A stretch of DNA of 35,238 nucleotides. Origin: Pseudoxanthomonas sacheonensis (GTDB lineage Bacteria; Pseudomonadota; Gammaproteobacteria; Xanthomonadales; Xanthomonadaceae). The position numbers were made by a program, and so were the translations under genes. A model generated the notes under the pieces. The model was not told where the DNA came from, ran no database searches, and saw only the letters and a program-made list of their open reading frames with translations. Of this stretch, positions 18,682 to 27,947 are shown in pieces; position 1 is the first letter of the stretch, and each line of letters begins with the position of its first letter. Where the stretch lies: the NCBI RefSeq assembly GCF_010093305.1, contig NZ_PDWS01000027.1, positions 1 to 35,238 on the forward strand, read 5' to 3'.

Positions 18682-19137
18682 TCAGCCCTTGTCTATCTCC
18701 GCCGCGCGATGCACCGCCGCGCGGATGCGCGGATAAGTGCCGCAGCGGCAGATGTTGCCGGACAGCGCCTGGTCTATGTCGGTATCGGTGGGCGTGGGGA
18801 TCTTCGTCAGCAAGGCCACCGCGGACATGATCTGTCCCGACTGGCAGTAGCCGCACTGGACCACATCCAATTCCGCCCACGCCTGTTGCACCGGGTGCTG
18901 CCCGTCGGCGGAAAGTCCTTCGATGGTGGTGATCTTCTTTCCCGCGACCGCGGCGACCGGCGTGATGCAGGCGCGCAGCGGCGCGCCGTCGATGTGCACG
19001 GTGCAGGCGCCGCATTGGGCGATGCCGCAACCGAACTTGGTACCGGTGAGTCCCATCAGATCGCGAAGGACCCACAACAGGGGCATGTCGGCCGGCGCAT
19101 CCACTTCGCGCTCTGTGCCGTTGACGTTCAACTTCAT
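18682..19137 (-). CDS. 2Fe-2S small subunit, isoquinoline 1-oxidoreductase type
   Basis: A 151-aa protein with two iron-sulfur clusters. The N-terminal ferredoxin-like cluster uses Cys37, Cys42, Cys45 and Cys57 ([12 protein letters not shown]). The C-terminal helical cluster uses Cys95, Cys98, Cys130 and Cys132 (CGYCQSG and ICRCGTY). It relays electrons from the molybdenum site of the large subunit to an acceptor, here probably the cytochrome. It has no signal peptide and is presumably exported with the Tat-tagged large subunit. ATG 19137 has AGGGAA 6 nt upstream. It is the first gene of the minus-strand operon and diverges from the xdhC-like gene across a 95-bp gap. Confidence 0.94.
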   Translation of the reverse strand: MKLNVNGTEREVDAPADMPLLWVLRDLMGLTGTKFGCGIAQCGACTVHIDGAPLRACITPVAAVAGKKITTIEGLSADGQHPVQQAWAELDVVQCGYCQSGQIMSAVALLTKIPTPTDTDIDQALSGNICRCGTYPRIRAAVHRAAEIDKG

Positions 19138-19232
19138 GGGAGTTCCCTGGCGGCGGCTGGGATAGGGCTAACCTTACTACCGCCATTGCGGGTTGCCAAC
19201 CAGGCGCGGCTTAGTCCATCGTCTTAGTACGC

Positions 19233-20195
19233 ATGAGCAGCTACCGTCACATCCTGGAAACATCCGCCGCCGCGCACCAACGCGGGGATTCGGCCACGCT
19301 GGCGCTGGTGGTGGAAACCGAGGGCTCGACTTATGTCGGTCCCGGTGCGATGGCATTGTTCGGTGCGCGTGAAGGACACGTGGGCTGGCTGAGCGGCGGT
19401 TGCCTGGAACCGGAAATAGAGAAACGTGCGCGCTCGGCGGCGGCGCAATCGCGCATCGAATGGATGGACATCGACACCCGCGACGATGAGGATCTGATCG
19501 GCGGATCCGCACTCGGCTGCCGTGGCCGCCTGCGTCTGGCGCTGCTGCCGCTGGCTGCATTGAGCGGCTGGCCTGCGTTGGTGGAAGCCTGGAAGGAAGG
19601 GCGAGGAATTTTGCGGCTTTCCGTTTCGACGCAAGGCGAAGTCTCGGCCGAAGCCGGCGAGCTGAAACAGCAGTGGCGGATGGACGCCGCGCATTCGAAA
19701 GAGTTCCACACGTCGGCGGGAACATGGAATCTGGCGATTCCCGCGCCGCCGGCCGCGCTCGTGTTCGGCGCAGGACCGGAAACACCCACCTTGCTGCCTT
19801 TGTTGCGCAGCCTGGGCTGGATCACAACGTTGGTGGAGCGCCGCACGCGCTGGCTGCCCGAAGCGCGGCATGCCGATGTGTTGATCGAAACTTCGCCGCA
19901 AGCCGCGTTGTCGACGCTCGACCGTGCATTCGATGCGGCGCTGGTGATGAACCACAACTTCGAGATGGACCGCGAAGCTTTGGAGGCCCTTGCTGCTAGC
20001 GAACTTCCTTTCATCGGTTTGCTGGGTCCGACGCGGCGGCGCGAAGACCTGTTCCGCGTATTGCCGCCGGCCGCGCGCGAAGCGCTGCAACCGCGCCTGC
20101 ACTCGCCGGTCGGGCTCAAGCTGGGTGGGCAGGGGCCCGAAGCGATCGCCCTGAGCATCGCTGCGCAGCTGCAGGCGTATCGATTCCCGCAATGA
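19233..20195 (+). CDS. XdhC/CoxI-family molybdenum hydroxylase maturation factor
   Basis: A 320-aa protein. The N-terminal XdhC/CoxI domain has the motifs VVETEGSTYVGPGA and WLSGGCLEPEIE. The C-terminal half is a Rossmann-like XdhC domain (ALVFGAGPETPTLLPLLRSLGW; MNHNFEMDREAL; PFIGLLGPTRRR). Proteins of this family bind molybdenum cofactor, help its sulfuration and insert it into xanthine-dehydrogenase-type enzymes. The natural client is the hydroxylase transcribed divergently. The ATG 19233 ribosome site is weak. The stop overlaps the next start by 4 nt. Confidence 0.9.
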   Translation: MSSYRHILETSAAAHQRGDSATLALVVETEGSTYVGPGAMALFGAREGHVGWLSGGCLEPEIEKRARSAAAQSRIEWMDIDTRDDEDLIGGSALGCRGRLRLALLPLAALSGWPALVEAWKEGRGILRLSVSTQGEVSAEAGELKQQWRMDAAHSKEFHTSAGTWNLAIPAPPAALVFGAGPETPTLLPLLRSLGWITTLVERRTRWLPEARHADVLIETSPQAALSTLDRAFDAALVMNHNFEMDREALEALAASELPFIGLLGPTRRREDLFRVLPPAAREALQPRLHSPVGLKLGGQGPEAIALSIAAQLQAYRFPQ

Positions 20196-20797
20196 GCCGG
20201 GAACCGAACCCGCACGCCGCCATCGTGCTCGCGGCAGGCGGCAGCCGCCGTCTTGGCCGCGCCAAACAACTGCTGACGCGCGGTGGAGAAACGCTGGTGC
20301 ACCGCGCGGTGCGGCTGGCTTCGCTCACGCAACCGCAAAGGCTGCTTCTGGTCATCGGCGCCCATGCCGACGAGATGCGCGAGGCGGTGGCCGATCTGCG
20401 CGTCGAAATTCTGGTCAACAACGATTGGCAGGAAGGATTGGCCAGCAGTCTGCGCATGGCGGTCAATGCGCTGAACGAAAGTGGGTCGGCGCTGATTTTG
20501 GGCTGCGATCAGCCGGCGCTGGAACAAAGCCATCTGCAGCGATTGCTATCAGGCGCGGCCGTATCGGCTTCGGGGTGCGCGGCTACGCTGCATGGTGCGG
20601 CACCGGGCATTCCTGCAGTGGCGAGCGCTGTGGTGTTGCGGGAGGCGCATGGTCTGCACGGCGACCGCGGTTTGCGCGGCGCGCTGCAAAAATTGTCTTC
20701 CGACTCTCTTTATCTATTGGAGGCGGCAGAGCTGGAGTTCGATCTGGATACGCCGGCTGATTTGGAGAAGGCCGTCATGGGTGGATGGATAGATTAG
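20192..20797 (+). CDS. MocA-like molybdenum cofactor cytidylyltransferase
   Basis: A 201-aa nucleotidyltransferase. The N-terminal motif LAAGGSRRLGRAKQLL (residues 13-28) binds nucleotide, and LILGCDQPAL and ELEFDLDTPADLEKA are typical of the MobA/MocA family. It probably attaches CMP to molybdopterin to form the cytosine dinucleotide cofactor used by this class of hydroxylase; guanylyl transfer as in MobA is less likely given the context. The start overlaps the xdhC-like stop (ATGA at 20192), so the two are coupled. A REP lies 64 bp downstream. Confidence 0.88.
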   Translation: MSREPNPHAAIVLAAGGSRRLGRAKQLLTRGGETLVHRAVRLASLTQPQRLLLVIGAHADEMREAVADLRVEILVNNDWQEGLASSLRMAVNALNESGSALILGCDQPALEQSHLQRLLSGAAVSASGCAATLHGAAPGIPAVASAVVLREAHGLHGDRGLRGALQKLSSDSLYLLEAAELEFDLDTPADLEKAVMGGWID

Positions 20798-20860
20798 TGC
20801 TTGCTTGGTGGCTTTGCAGCCAACTATTGGGCTGGTACAGGCAGTGCTGAAAACCAAGGG

Positions 20861-20937
20861 CCGTCATCCCGGCGAAAGCCGGGACCCAACTTACCGTCGA
20901 TCTGAAAATTGGGTCCCGGCTTTCGCCGGGATGACGG
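20861..20937. repeat. REP element, CGTCATCCCGGCGAAAGCC family (full inverted pair)
   Basis: Perfect 29-bp arms at 20861-20889 and 20909-20937 with a 19-nt loop. Each arm also folds alone into a small hairpin, TCCCGGC-GAAA-GCCGGGA, with a GNRA tetraloop. Relatives are at 24241-24340 and 33660-33690. It lies between convergent genes. Confidence 0.92.
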
Positions 20938-20994
20938 ATTTTTTACGTACAACGATCAGGCTACAACGCGGTTTCGTTGAAAACTTATCGCGGC

Positions 20995-22320
20995 TTACGC
21001 CGCGCGCAACGCCTCGGTCACCGGCAGTTGCGCCGCGCGCAGGGCCGGGAACAGGCCGCCTACGAAGCCGATCGCCAATGCCCACTTGATGCCGGTCCAC
21101 AGCACCGCGGGCGACACCTTGAATTCGAAGGTCAGCTGACCCACGCCGCCTGCAATCGTCGAGGCGGTGTAGCCGTTGAAGATCAGCCAGGCGATCAACC
21201 CGCCGATCAACCCGCCCAGCAACGCCAGCAGCATGGTTTCCAGCATCACCGCGACCACCACCGGAACGCCGCGGAAACCGATCGCACGCAAGGTGGCGAT
21301 TTCGCGCGCGCGCGTGGCGACCGTGGCGAACATGGTGTTGAGCGCGCCGAACACCGCGCCCAGCGCCATGATCGCCCCGACCACGATGCCGATGATGCGG
21401 ATCACCTTGGTCATGCCTTCGGACTGCTTGCTGAAGTAGGCCAGCGTGGTGCTGGCGTCCACGTCCAGGCGCGGGTCGCCATCCAATGCGGCCTTGAAGC
21501 CCTTGAACGCCTTGGCATCGGTGAGCTTGGCAGTGACCGAAGTGCGGGTGCTGCCGCGCCGGTAGGTGGTGGCGACCACTTCGGCGTCTGCCCAGAGTTC
21601 CGAATCCATGGCGTCACCGGAATGGAAGATGCCGGCCACGGTCCAGGTCTGCGCGCCCAGCTTGATCTGGCCTCCGGGTTGCAGACCGATGAACTGGCGT
21701 TGCGCGCCGGTACCGGCCATCACTTCGCGGCGGCCGCTGGCGAACTTGCGCCCGGCCACTACCTTCACCTCCGGCCGCACCGCCCAGGCGGCCTCGCCGA
21801 TGCCGCGCAATTGCACGCTGCCGTCCTCGCCCGGCTTGCCGCCTTTGATCGGCAGGTTGGCGGCCACAACCAGCTCAGGCGATATCAGCGGGCGGTTCTG
21901 CGCATCGCGGGCGATGCCCGGCACCTGGCCGATCACGTTGACGCTTTCGTGGTCCAGCGTGGACATCACCTCGGCGGCCGAAGCGCCGCGCAAAACGATC
22001 GCGCTGTCCTCGCCGCCGCTGGCGCGCAAGGTCTCGCGGTAGCCCTCGGCCATGGCCAGCATCGCCACCAGCACCGCGACCACGCCGGCGATGCCGATCA
22101 CGATCACCGAAGAAGCGCCGATGCGCTGGGTCAGCGTGCTCAGCCCGACCTGGGTCACCGAGCCGGCTTGATGGCCGCGCCGGGTGAACAGCAGCCACAG
22201 TGCGAACAGCACCACCAGCACCGCCAACACATACCAGGGCGAGGCCAGCCATGCGCCGATGCCCACCACGACCAGCAGGAACAGGCCCAGGCCGCGCAGA
22301 AAAGATTTCAGGATTCCCAT
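20995..22320 (-). CDS. ABC transporter permease, FtsX/MacB type (second permease)
   Basis: A 441-aa inner-membrane protein. Two extra N-terminal helices (about residues 8-45) precede the MacB-like fold: a helix near 70-92, a large periplasmic domain (about 95-300) and three C-terminal helices of the FtsX domain (TRAREIATLRAIGFRG is the typical coupling segment). It is likely half of a permease pair that exports or extracts a substrate from the membrane using the ATPase at 23518. ATG 22320 has GGAGA 8 nt upstream, and the gene starts 13 nt after the previous stop. It is last in the four-gene system. The substrate is unknown. Confidence 0.88.
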   Translation of the reverse strand: MGILKSFLRGLGLFLLVVVGIGAWLASPWYVLAVLVVLFALWLLFTRRGHQAGSVTQVGLSTLTQRIGASSVIVIGIAGVVAVLVAMLAMAEGYRETLRASGGEDSAIVLRGASAAEVMSTLDHESVNVIGQVPGIARDAQNRPLISPELVVAANLPIKGGKPGEDGSVQLRGIGEAAWAVRPEVKVVAGRKFASGRREVMAGTGAQRQFIGLQPGGQIKLGAQTWTVAGIFHSGDAMDSELWADAEVVATTYRRGSTRTSVTAKLTDAKAFKGFKAALDGDPRLDVDASTTLAYFSKQSEGMTKVIRIIGIVVGAIMALGAVFGALNTMFATVATRAREIATLRAIGFRGVPVVVAVMLETMLLALLGGLIGGLIAWLIFNGYTASTIAGGVGQLTFEFKVSPAVLWTGIKWALAIGFVGGLFPALRAAQLPVTEALRAA

Positions 22321-22333
22321 GTCGTGTTCTCCG

Positions 22334-23500
22334 TTAGCGGCCGGCCAATGCATCGACGATGTTCAGGCGCATGGCGCGGATGGCCGGCAAGGCGCCGACC
22401 AGCAGGCCGATGGCGACCATCAGGCCCAACCCCAGCAACCAGCTGTTCACGCCTACGGGCGGCATGTTGATCACCCCGCCGCTCACCGCGGTCAGTACCG
22501 GCCCCGCCAGCGCCGCCAGGCCCAGGCCCAGCACGCCGCCTATCAGCACCAGCAGCACCGATTCGGCCAGCACCAGTCCCAGCACCGCGCCATTGCGGAA
22601 ACCGATCGTCTTCAGCACCGCCAGTTCGGGAATGCGCTCGCGCACCGCCTGGGCCATGGTGTTGCCGGTCAGCAGCAGCAGGGTGAAGAACACCGCGCCC
22701 ATGATCGAACCCACGATCAGGCCGATGTCGGCCATCTGCTTCATCCAGGACGCGGTCGCGGCCGCTTCGGTCATGGACTTGGTCTCGTGGTCGGAGTTGG
22801 CCGACAGCGTATCGATCGCCTTGGCCACCCGGTCGGCCTGGTTCACGTCGTTGACGCCGCTGATGTACCAGCCCACCTGGCCGCGGTTGTAGGGACAGGA
22901 TTCGTCGAAGTACTTCCAGTGCATGATGATCATCTGGTCGTACCAGCCGCCGGCGGCCTTGTCCTTGGGCTTCATCACGCCGACGATGTCGAAGGCCCAG
23001 TTCTTGGTGCCGTCGCTGTTGGGGAAGATGGTGGACATCAGCGGAATCTTCTGCCCCACTTTCCAGCCGAAACGCTTCATCAACCCTTCGCCGACCAGGA
23101 TGCCGGTGCGGGTGGCGTCGAAGGTCTTGCGCTGCGCCGGATCGACGGCGATTTCCGGGTACAGGTCCAGGTAGTTGGGCGCTACCGCGAAACTGAAGAC
23201 CTGGTTTTCCGGCTTCTGGTAGGCGCCGCCGAACCAGTTGGCGTAAGTCACTTCCTTCACCCCATCGGTGCGGGCGATACGATCGGTCAGCGACGAGGGC
23301 AGCGTGTCGATGAAGGACAGCTTGGAGCTGGTCTGCAGGCGTTTGGCGCCTTGCGCGCTCTGGCCGGCCTGGTCGAAGCTTTCGCGCACGCCGTTGAGCA
23401 GGCCGAACAGCAGGAATGCGGCCAGGATCGAGACCAGGGTGAGGATGGTGCGGGTCTTGCGCCGGAACAGCTCGGCCCAGATCAGATGCAGGTATTTCAT
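22334..23500 (-). CDS. ABC transporter permease, FtsX/MacB type (first permease)
   Basis: A 388-aa inner-membrane protein of classic MacB/LolC layout: one N-terminal helix (RTILTLVSILAAFLLFGLLNG), a periplasmic domain (about residues 40-260) and three C-terminal helices with the coupling segment RERIPELAVLKTIGFRNGAV. It pairs with the permease directly downstream. ATG 23500 has GGAGCG 6 nt upstream; although the frame is open further upstream, that part overlaps the ATPase gene. The gap to the ATPase stop is 17 nt, so they are one transcription unit. Confidence 0.9.
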   Translation of the reverse strand: MKYLHLIWAELFRRKTRTILTLVSILAAFLLFGLLNGVRESFDQAGQSAQGAKRLQTSSKLSFIDTLPSSLTDRIARTDGVKEVTYANWFGGAYQKPENQVFSFAVAPNYLDLYPEIAVDPAQRKTFDATRTGILVGEGLMKRFGWKVGQKIPLMSTIFPNSDGTKNWAFDIVGVMKPKDKAAGGWYDQMIIMHWKYFDESCPYNRGQVGWYISGVNDVNQADRVAKAIDTLSANSDHETKSMTEAAATASWMKQMADIGLIVGSIMGAVFFTLLLLTGNTMAQAVRERIPELAVLKTIGFRNGAVLGLVLAESVLLVLIGGVLGLGLAALAGPVLTAVSGGVINMPPVGVNSWLLGLGLMVAIGLLVGALPAIRAMRLNIVDALAGR

Positions 23501-23517
23501 GAGGTTCGCTCCCGGGC

Positions 23518-24210
<693 letters not shown>

Positions 24211-24240
24211 GGGTTGTTTCCTTCTGCTCGGGTTCTTTGG

Positions 24241-24340
24241 TCGTCATCCCGGTGAAAGCTGGGATCCCTCTCGGTCTTGCTATCTTCCGATCGTCATCCC
24301 AGCGAAAGCTGGGACCCATCTTGATCTTGCTCTGTTCCTC
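24241..24340. repeat. Two direct copies of the CGTCATCCC repeat
   Basis: Two roughly 50-bp units start at 24241 and 24291. Both begin TCGTCATCCC, contain a GAAA-loop hairpin (second copy TCCCAGC-GAAA-GCTGGGA, perfect) and end with similar TCTTGCT tails. They are the same family as 20861-20937 but in head-to-tail order. Confidence 0.85.
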
Positions 24341-24349
24341 TACTGCTTT

Positions 24350-24720
24350 TCTGCTTTCGCCTCCTCCCTTGCGGGCAGCGCAGGGGAGGATTGAGGAGGG
24401 GCGCTCTTGATTTTGCTTTTTGCTTTAGCGTCTCAGAAGCAGATCAAGAGCGTTTCGCGCTTTGCGCGAGTCACTTTTCTTTGAGCGGCAAAGAAAAGTA
24501 ACCAAAAGAAAGCCGCCCCCGTATCAAGTACGGGGCAGGCTCTAACGCCGCGCCCCACGATGAAGCCGTGGGGTCCGCAAGCGGGCCGGGAATTTCCGGA
24601 AGGCGCTTCCTGCGCCTCCGGAAACGGCGCACATCCTTGTGCGCCGCCCCTGCGGGGTTTACCCGACCCGCTTGCCGCGTCTCACGGGGTTTCGTGAAGC
24701 GACGATGGAGCAACAGCAAA
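24350..24720. repeat. Composite palindrome-rich repeat between ABC ATPase and adaptor genes
   Basis: This stretch has no credible gene; its reading frames run through repeats. Hairpins are CTTTTCTTTG/CAAAGAAAAG (24474-24498), CCCCGTA/TACGGGG (24518-24536), CCCCACG/CGTGGGG (24554-24574), TTTCCGGA/TCCGGAAA (24594-24626) and GGCGCAC/GTGCGCC. The AAGAAAAGTAACCAAAAGAAAG core is a pattern I associate with a dispersed repeat in this family. GCGC-rich parts suggest a mosaic of several elements. Confidence 0.7.
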
Positions 24721-24782
24721 ATCGACAGCGGTTCTCACATATTCGTTAGACAAGGCAAAAAATCACACAAACTTGGCGTCAA

Positions 24783-26051
24783 CTACTCGGCGGCTTCCTG
24801 CGCGACCTTCACTTTCGCGCCGTCCTTCAGTTCCACTGGCGGGTCCAGTACCACCGTGTCGCCGGCGCCCAATCCGGAGCGCACCAGGCGGTCGTTGCCC
24901 AGCGCCATGCCGGTTTTCAGCGTGCGCTGTTCCACCCGCTCTCCATCATCGCCCAGTACGAAGGCGACTTCGGCGCCCTCGCGATCGACGATGGCCGCGG
25001 CCGGCACGCGCACGCCCTGCGGCTGCTGCGCGGTTTGCGGTTTGGCCTGCTCCGGCTTGGTTTGCTCCAGGAAACTGACGTTGACGCCCATTTCCGGAAC
25101 GATGCGCGGGTCTTTCTGCTTCAGCGCGATGCGCACCTTGACCGTGGCCTTGCCGCGGTCGGCGGTGGGAATGACCGCGATCACCTCGGCCGGGATCTTC
25201 CAGTCCGGGTACGCGTTGAGGGTGGCTTCGACCGGCATCTGCGGCTGCACGCGGCCGATGAAGGCCTCGCCCACGTCCACTTCCACTTCCAGCGAATCCA
25301 TATCGACGATGGTGCCGATACCGGTGCGGGTGAAGCCGCCGCCGGCCGACAGCGGCGATACGATTTCGCCCGGCTGCGCGGCCTTGGCGGTGATCACCCC
25401 GGCGAAGGGCGCGCGTACCACGGTGTTGTCCACGCCGTTGTCGGCGATGGTCAGGCGGTCGGCGGCGACCTTGGCGTTGCGCTGGGCGGTGAGCAGCTGC
25501 GCGCGCAGCGAGTCGCGCTGGGCGACGGCCTGGTCGTATTGCGATTTGGAAACCAGCTGCTGGTTGACCAGGGTCGACAAGCGCCGGGTGTTGGCTTCGG
25601 CTTCCACCAGCTGCGCTTGCGTGCCGGTGACCTGGCTGCGTGCGGCGCCCAGTTGCGCCGCATACAGCGAGCGCTCTGCATCGGCATCGATGGGATCCAG
25701 CGTGGCCAGGATCTGGCCGGCTTCCACGCGCTGGCCTTCCTCGATCATCACTTCCTTCACCTTGCCGGTGATCTTGGCCGACACCGTGGCCATGCGCCGC
25801 GCCACCACATAGCCGGTGGCGTCCAGTACCGAAGCCGAAGCGCCGCCGCTGCCGCCCATTGCCGCCACCGGCGCGGTGCGCACCTCGATGGCTTTTTCGC
25901 GGCCGAACACGAACCACGCCGCTATCGCCAGCAGCAAAAGCAGCGATGCGGCGACGCCAAGCCCGATCCACAGCCCGCGCCGGGACTGGGGCGGCGGCGG
26001 TGCTTTGCGGTCGATGCGGAGTTCTTTGAGCAGGTCGGCGGAAGTATTCAT
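24783..26051 (-). CDS. Periplasmic adaptor (HlyD / membrane fusion protein) of the ABC export system
   Basis: A 422-aa protein. It has a cytoplasmic N-terminus with a proline run (RKAPPPPQSRRG), one helix (about 25-50), then the adaptor layout: a lipoyl half (VSAKITGKVKEVMIEEGQ), a long coiled-coil hairpin (about 125-205), the second lipoyl half (VRAPFAGVITAKAAQPGE) and a beta-barrel part, ending in an Ala/Glu tail. It should connect the inner-membrane permeases to an outer-membrane TolC-like channel, which is not encoded here. ATG 26051 has no clear ribosome site. It is first in the minus-strand set, but separated from the ATPase by repeats. Regulation may involve the divergent region to 26258. 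Confidence 0.92.
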   Translation of the reverse strand: MNTSADLLKELRIDRKAPPPPQSRRGLWIGLGVAASLLLLLAIAAWFVFGREKAIEVRTAPVAAMGGSGGASASVLDATGYVVARRMATVSAKITGKVKEVMIEEGQRVEAGQILATLDPIDADAERSLYAAQLGAARSQVTGTQAQLVEAEANTRRLSTLVNQQLVSKSQYDQAVAQRDSLRAQLLTAQRNAKVAADRLTIADNGVDNTVVRAPFAGVITAKAAQPGEIVSPLSAGGGFTRTGIGTIVDMDSLEVEVDVGEAFIGRVQPQMPVEATLNAYPDWKIPAEVIAVIPTADRGKATVKVRIALKQKDPRIVPEMGVNVSFLEQTKPEQAKPQTAQQPQGVRVPAAAIVDREGAEVAFVLGDDGERVEQRTLKTGMALGNDRLVRSGLGAGDTVVLDPPVELKDGAKVKVAQEAAE

Positions 26052-26165
26052 CTAATGGCCAGACGGGGCAGGGCGGAGAGTGTGACCGGCAAGAGTAACC
26101 GAGCCCAGTTGCCGGAAGTCACTTTCTGCTGTTCCCAGCTTGCCTGCGGCCGCCGCGCCGGGCCA

Positions 26166-26179
26166 GTGACAGCTGTCAC
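26166..26179. promoter_or_regulatory. Perfect 14-bp palindrome in the divergent promoter region (candidate operator)
   Basis: GTGACAGCTGTCAC is fully symmetric and sits in the 207-bp gap between the adaptor gene (minus) and the ABC-2 ATPase gene (plus), about 80 bp before the latter. LuxR-type regulators bind dyads of this size, and such a regulator is encoded downstream in the same plus-strand set, so it may act here. Chance occurrence is possible. Confidence 0.45.
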
Positions 26180-26258
26180 CCGATTGGGCTGATGGCTTGC
26201 ACTGCAAGGCCGACGGCATGCGGCGGAGGATGGCGTTACTTCCCTTTGGGACATCGCC

Positions 26259-27176
26259 ATGTCTGCTTCCACTGTGGTTTCTCCTCCTGTAGTCCTGGCC
26301 CGACTGCGTTCAGCGCGAAAATCCTATGGCAAGGTCGTCGCACTGGACGAGATGAATCTGCAACTGCGCAGCGGCCAGGTGCTGGCCTTGCTGGGCGCCA
26401 ACGGCGCGGGCAAGAGCACGGCGGTGTCGGTGATGCTGGGATTGTGCGATGCGGACCAGGGCGAGGCCAGCCTGCTCGACCAGTCGCCGCGGGCCATGCA
26501 AGCGCGCCGCCGCACCGGGGTGATGCTGCAGTCCACCCAGCTGCCGGATACGCTGAAGGTCGGCGAGCTGCTGGCGATGACGCGCGGCTACTACGCGCAA
26601 CCGCTGAGCGTGGCCGACTGCGTGGCGATGGCCGGCTTGGACGGTTTGCTGGAGCGACCCTACGGCAAGCTGTCGGGCGGGCAGCAGCGTCGCGTGCAGT
26701 TCGCTATGGCCATCTGCGGCCGGCCGCAGGTGCTGTTCTTGGACGAACCGACCACCGGCCTGGATATCGAAGCGCGCCAGCAGATGTGGGCCGCGATCCG
26801 CGAACGTGCCGCCGCCGGCTGTGCGGTGCTGCTGACCACGCATTATCTGGAAGAAGCCGAAGCGCTGGCCGACCATGTGGTGGTGATGCGGGCCGGCCGC
26901 ACCCTGGCCGAAGGCAGCGTGGAGCAGATCCGCGAACGCGTATTGCAGCGGCGCATCCGCTGCCAGTCGCAGATGGACGAACAAGGCGTCGCTTGTTGGC
27001 CCGGCGTGCGCAGGGTACAGCGTGATGGTGGCCTGCTGGAAATCCAGGCCGAACCGGTGGAGCCGGTGGTCGCGCGCCTGCTGGCCGAAGACCCGCATCT
27101 CACCGCACTCGAAGTACACCGCGCCGGCCTGGCCGACGCCTTCCTTGAAATCACTCGCGCCGCGGAGGCCGCATGA
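26259..27176 (+). CDS. ABC-2 type transporter ATP-binding protein
   Basis: A 305-aa ATPase. Walker A is GANGAGKST (46-54), the signature LSGGQ (138-142) and Walker B LFLDEP (159-164), followed by TTHYLEEAEALADHV. The C-terminal 80 residues are the variable extension found in drug- and lantibiotic-type ABC-2 exporters. It powers the permease encoded next, whose start overlaps its stop (ATGA at 27173). With the kinase and regulator downstream it forms a four-gene set in which the sensor probably controls the exporter. The ATG 26259 ribosome site is weak (GGGACA). Confidence 0.93.
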   Translation: MSASTVVSPPVVLARLRSARKSYGKVVALDEMNLQLRSGQVLALLGANGAGKSTAVSVMLGLCDADQGEASLLDQSPRAMQARRRTGVMLQSTQLPDTLKVGELLAMTRGYYAQPLSVADCVAMAGLDGLLERPYGKLSGGQQRRVQFAMAICGRPQVLFLDEPTTGLDIEARQQMWAAIRERAAAGCAVLLTTHYLEEAEALADHVVVMRAGRTLAEGSVEQIRERVLQRRIRCQSQMDEQGVACWPGVRRVQRDGGLLEIQAEPVEPVVARLLAEDPHLTALEVHRAGLADAFLEITRAAEAA

Positions 27177-27940
27177 ACGCCGTCGTTCCAGACTCCCTGT
27201 CCCCCCGCGCCGTGCTTATGCTGTACCTGCGCGAAGCGCGCTACGAATTCCTGCGCCTGCTGCGCACGCCGGCCTTCAGTGTGCCCACGCTGGTGTTCGC
27301 GCCCATGTTCTACCTGTTGTTCGGCGTGCTGCTCAATCGCGGCAACGCCGGTGCTGCCAGCTACTTGATGGCGACCTACAGCATGTTCGGGGTGATGGGT
27401 CCGGGATTGTTCGGTTTCGGCGTGGGCCTGGCGATGGACCGCGAACGCGGCCTGTTGACGCTCAAGCGCGTGCAACCGGTACCGGCCTCGGCGGTGCTGC
27501 TGGCCAAGGTGGGCATGTCGATGATTTTCGCCGTGTGCATCGGCGCGATGCTCTTGGCCCTGGGCATCACCCTGGGCGGCGTGGACATGGACGCATCGCA
27601 GATCGCATGGCTGCTGTGCGTGGATGTGCTGGGCGTGATGCCGTTCTGCGCGCTGGGCCTGCTGCTGGGTACCCTGCTCAACGGCAGTGCAGCGCCGGCG
27701 GTGGTGAACTTGATCTACATGCCGATGGCGCTGCTGTCCGGCTTGTGGCTGCCCCTTCACATGTTGCCGTCGGTGGTGGAAAGGATCGCTCCGCTGTGGC
27801 CGGCCTGGCACCTGAGCCAGCTGGCGCTGAAGATCGTCGGCCAGGACAGCGGTCGCCCGGTCGCAATGCACGTGGCGGTATTGCTGGGCTTCACGGCGAT
27901 ATGCTTGCTGCTGGCGCAGCGACGCCTGCAACGCGCCTGA
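27173..27940 (+). CDS. ABC-2 type transporter permease
   Basis: A 255-aa inner-membrane protein with about six transmembrane helices. The N-terminal part (LREARYEFLRLLRTPAFSVPTLVFAPMFYLLFGVLL) and the later GLWLPLHMLPSVVERIAPLWPAWHLSQLAL are typical of the ABC-2 / YadH-like family. It exports an unknown substrate with the ATPase upstream (4-nt overlap). The histidine kinase begins 7 nt after its stop, with its ribosome site overlapping the stop, so the genes are co-transcribed. Confidence 0.9.
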   Translation: MNAVVPDSLSPRAVLMLYLREARYEFLRLLRTPAFSVPTLVFAPMFYLLFGVLLNRGNAGAASYLMATYSMFGVMGPGLFGFGVGLAMDRERGLLTLKRVQPVPASAVLLAKVGMSMIFAVCIGAMLLALGITLGGVDMDASQIAWLLCVDVLGVMPFCALGLLLGTLLNGSAAPAVVNLIYMPMALLSGLWLPLHMLPSVVERIAPLWPAWHLSQLALKIVGQDSGRPVAMHVAVLLGFTAICLLLAQRRLQRA

Positions 27941-27947
27941 GGATGTT

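Noticed and set aside
20805..21089. Short plus-strand frame after the mocA-like gene
   Set aside because: It crosses the REP and is antisense to the permease end; composition is not protein-like.
24471..24719. An 82-codon minus-strand frame in the ABC gap
   Set aside because: It is made entirely of hairpin repeats with no ribosome site or protein-like composition.
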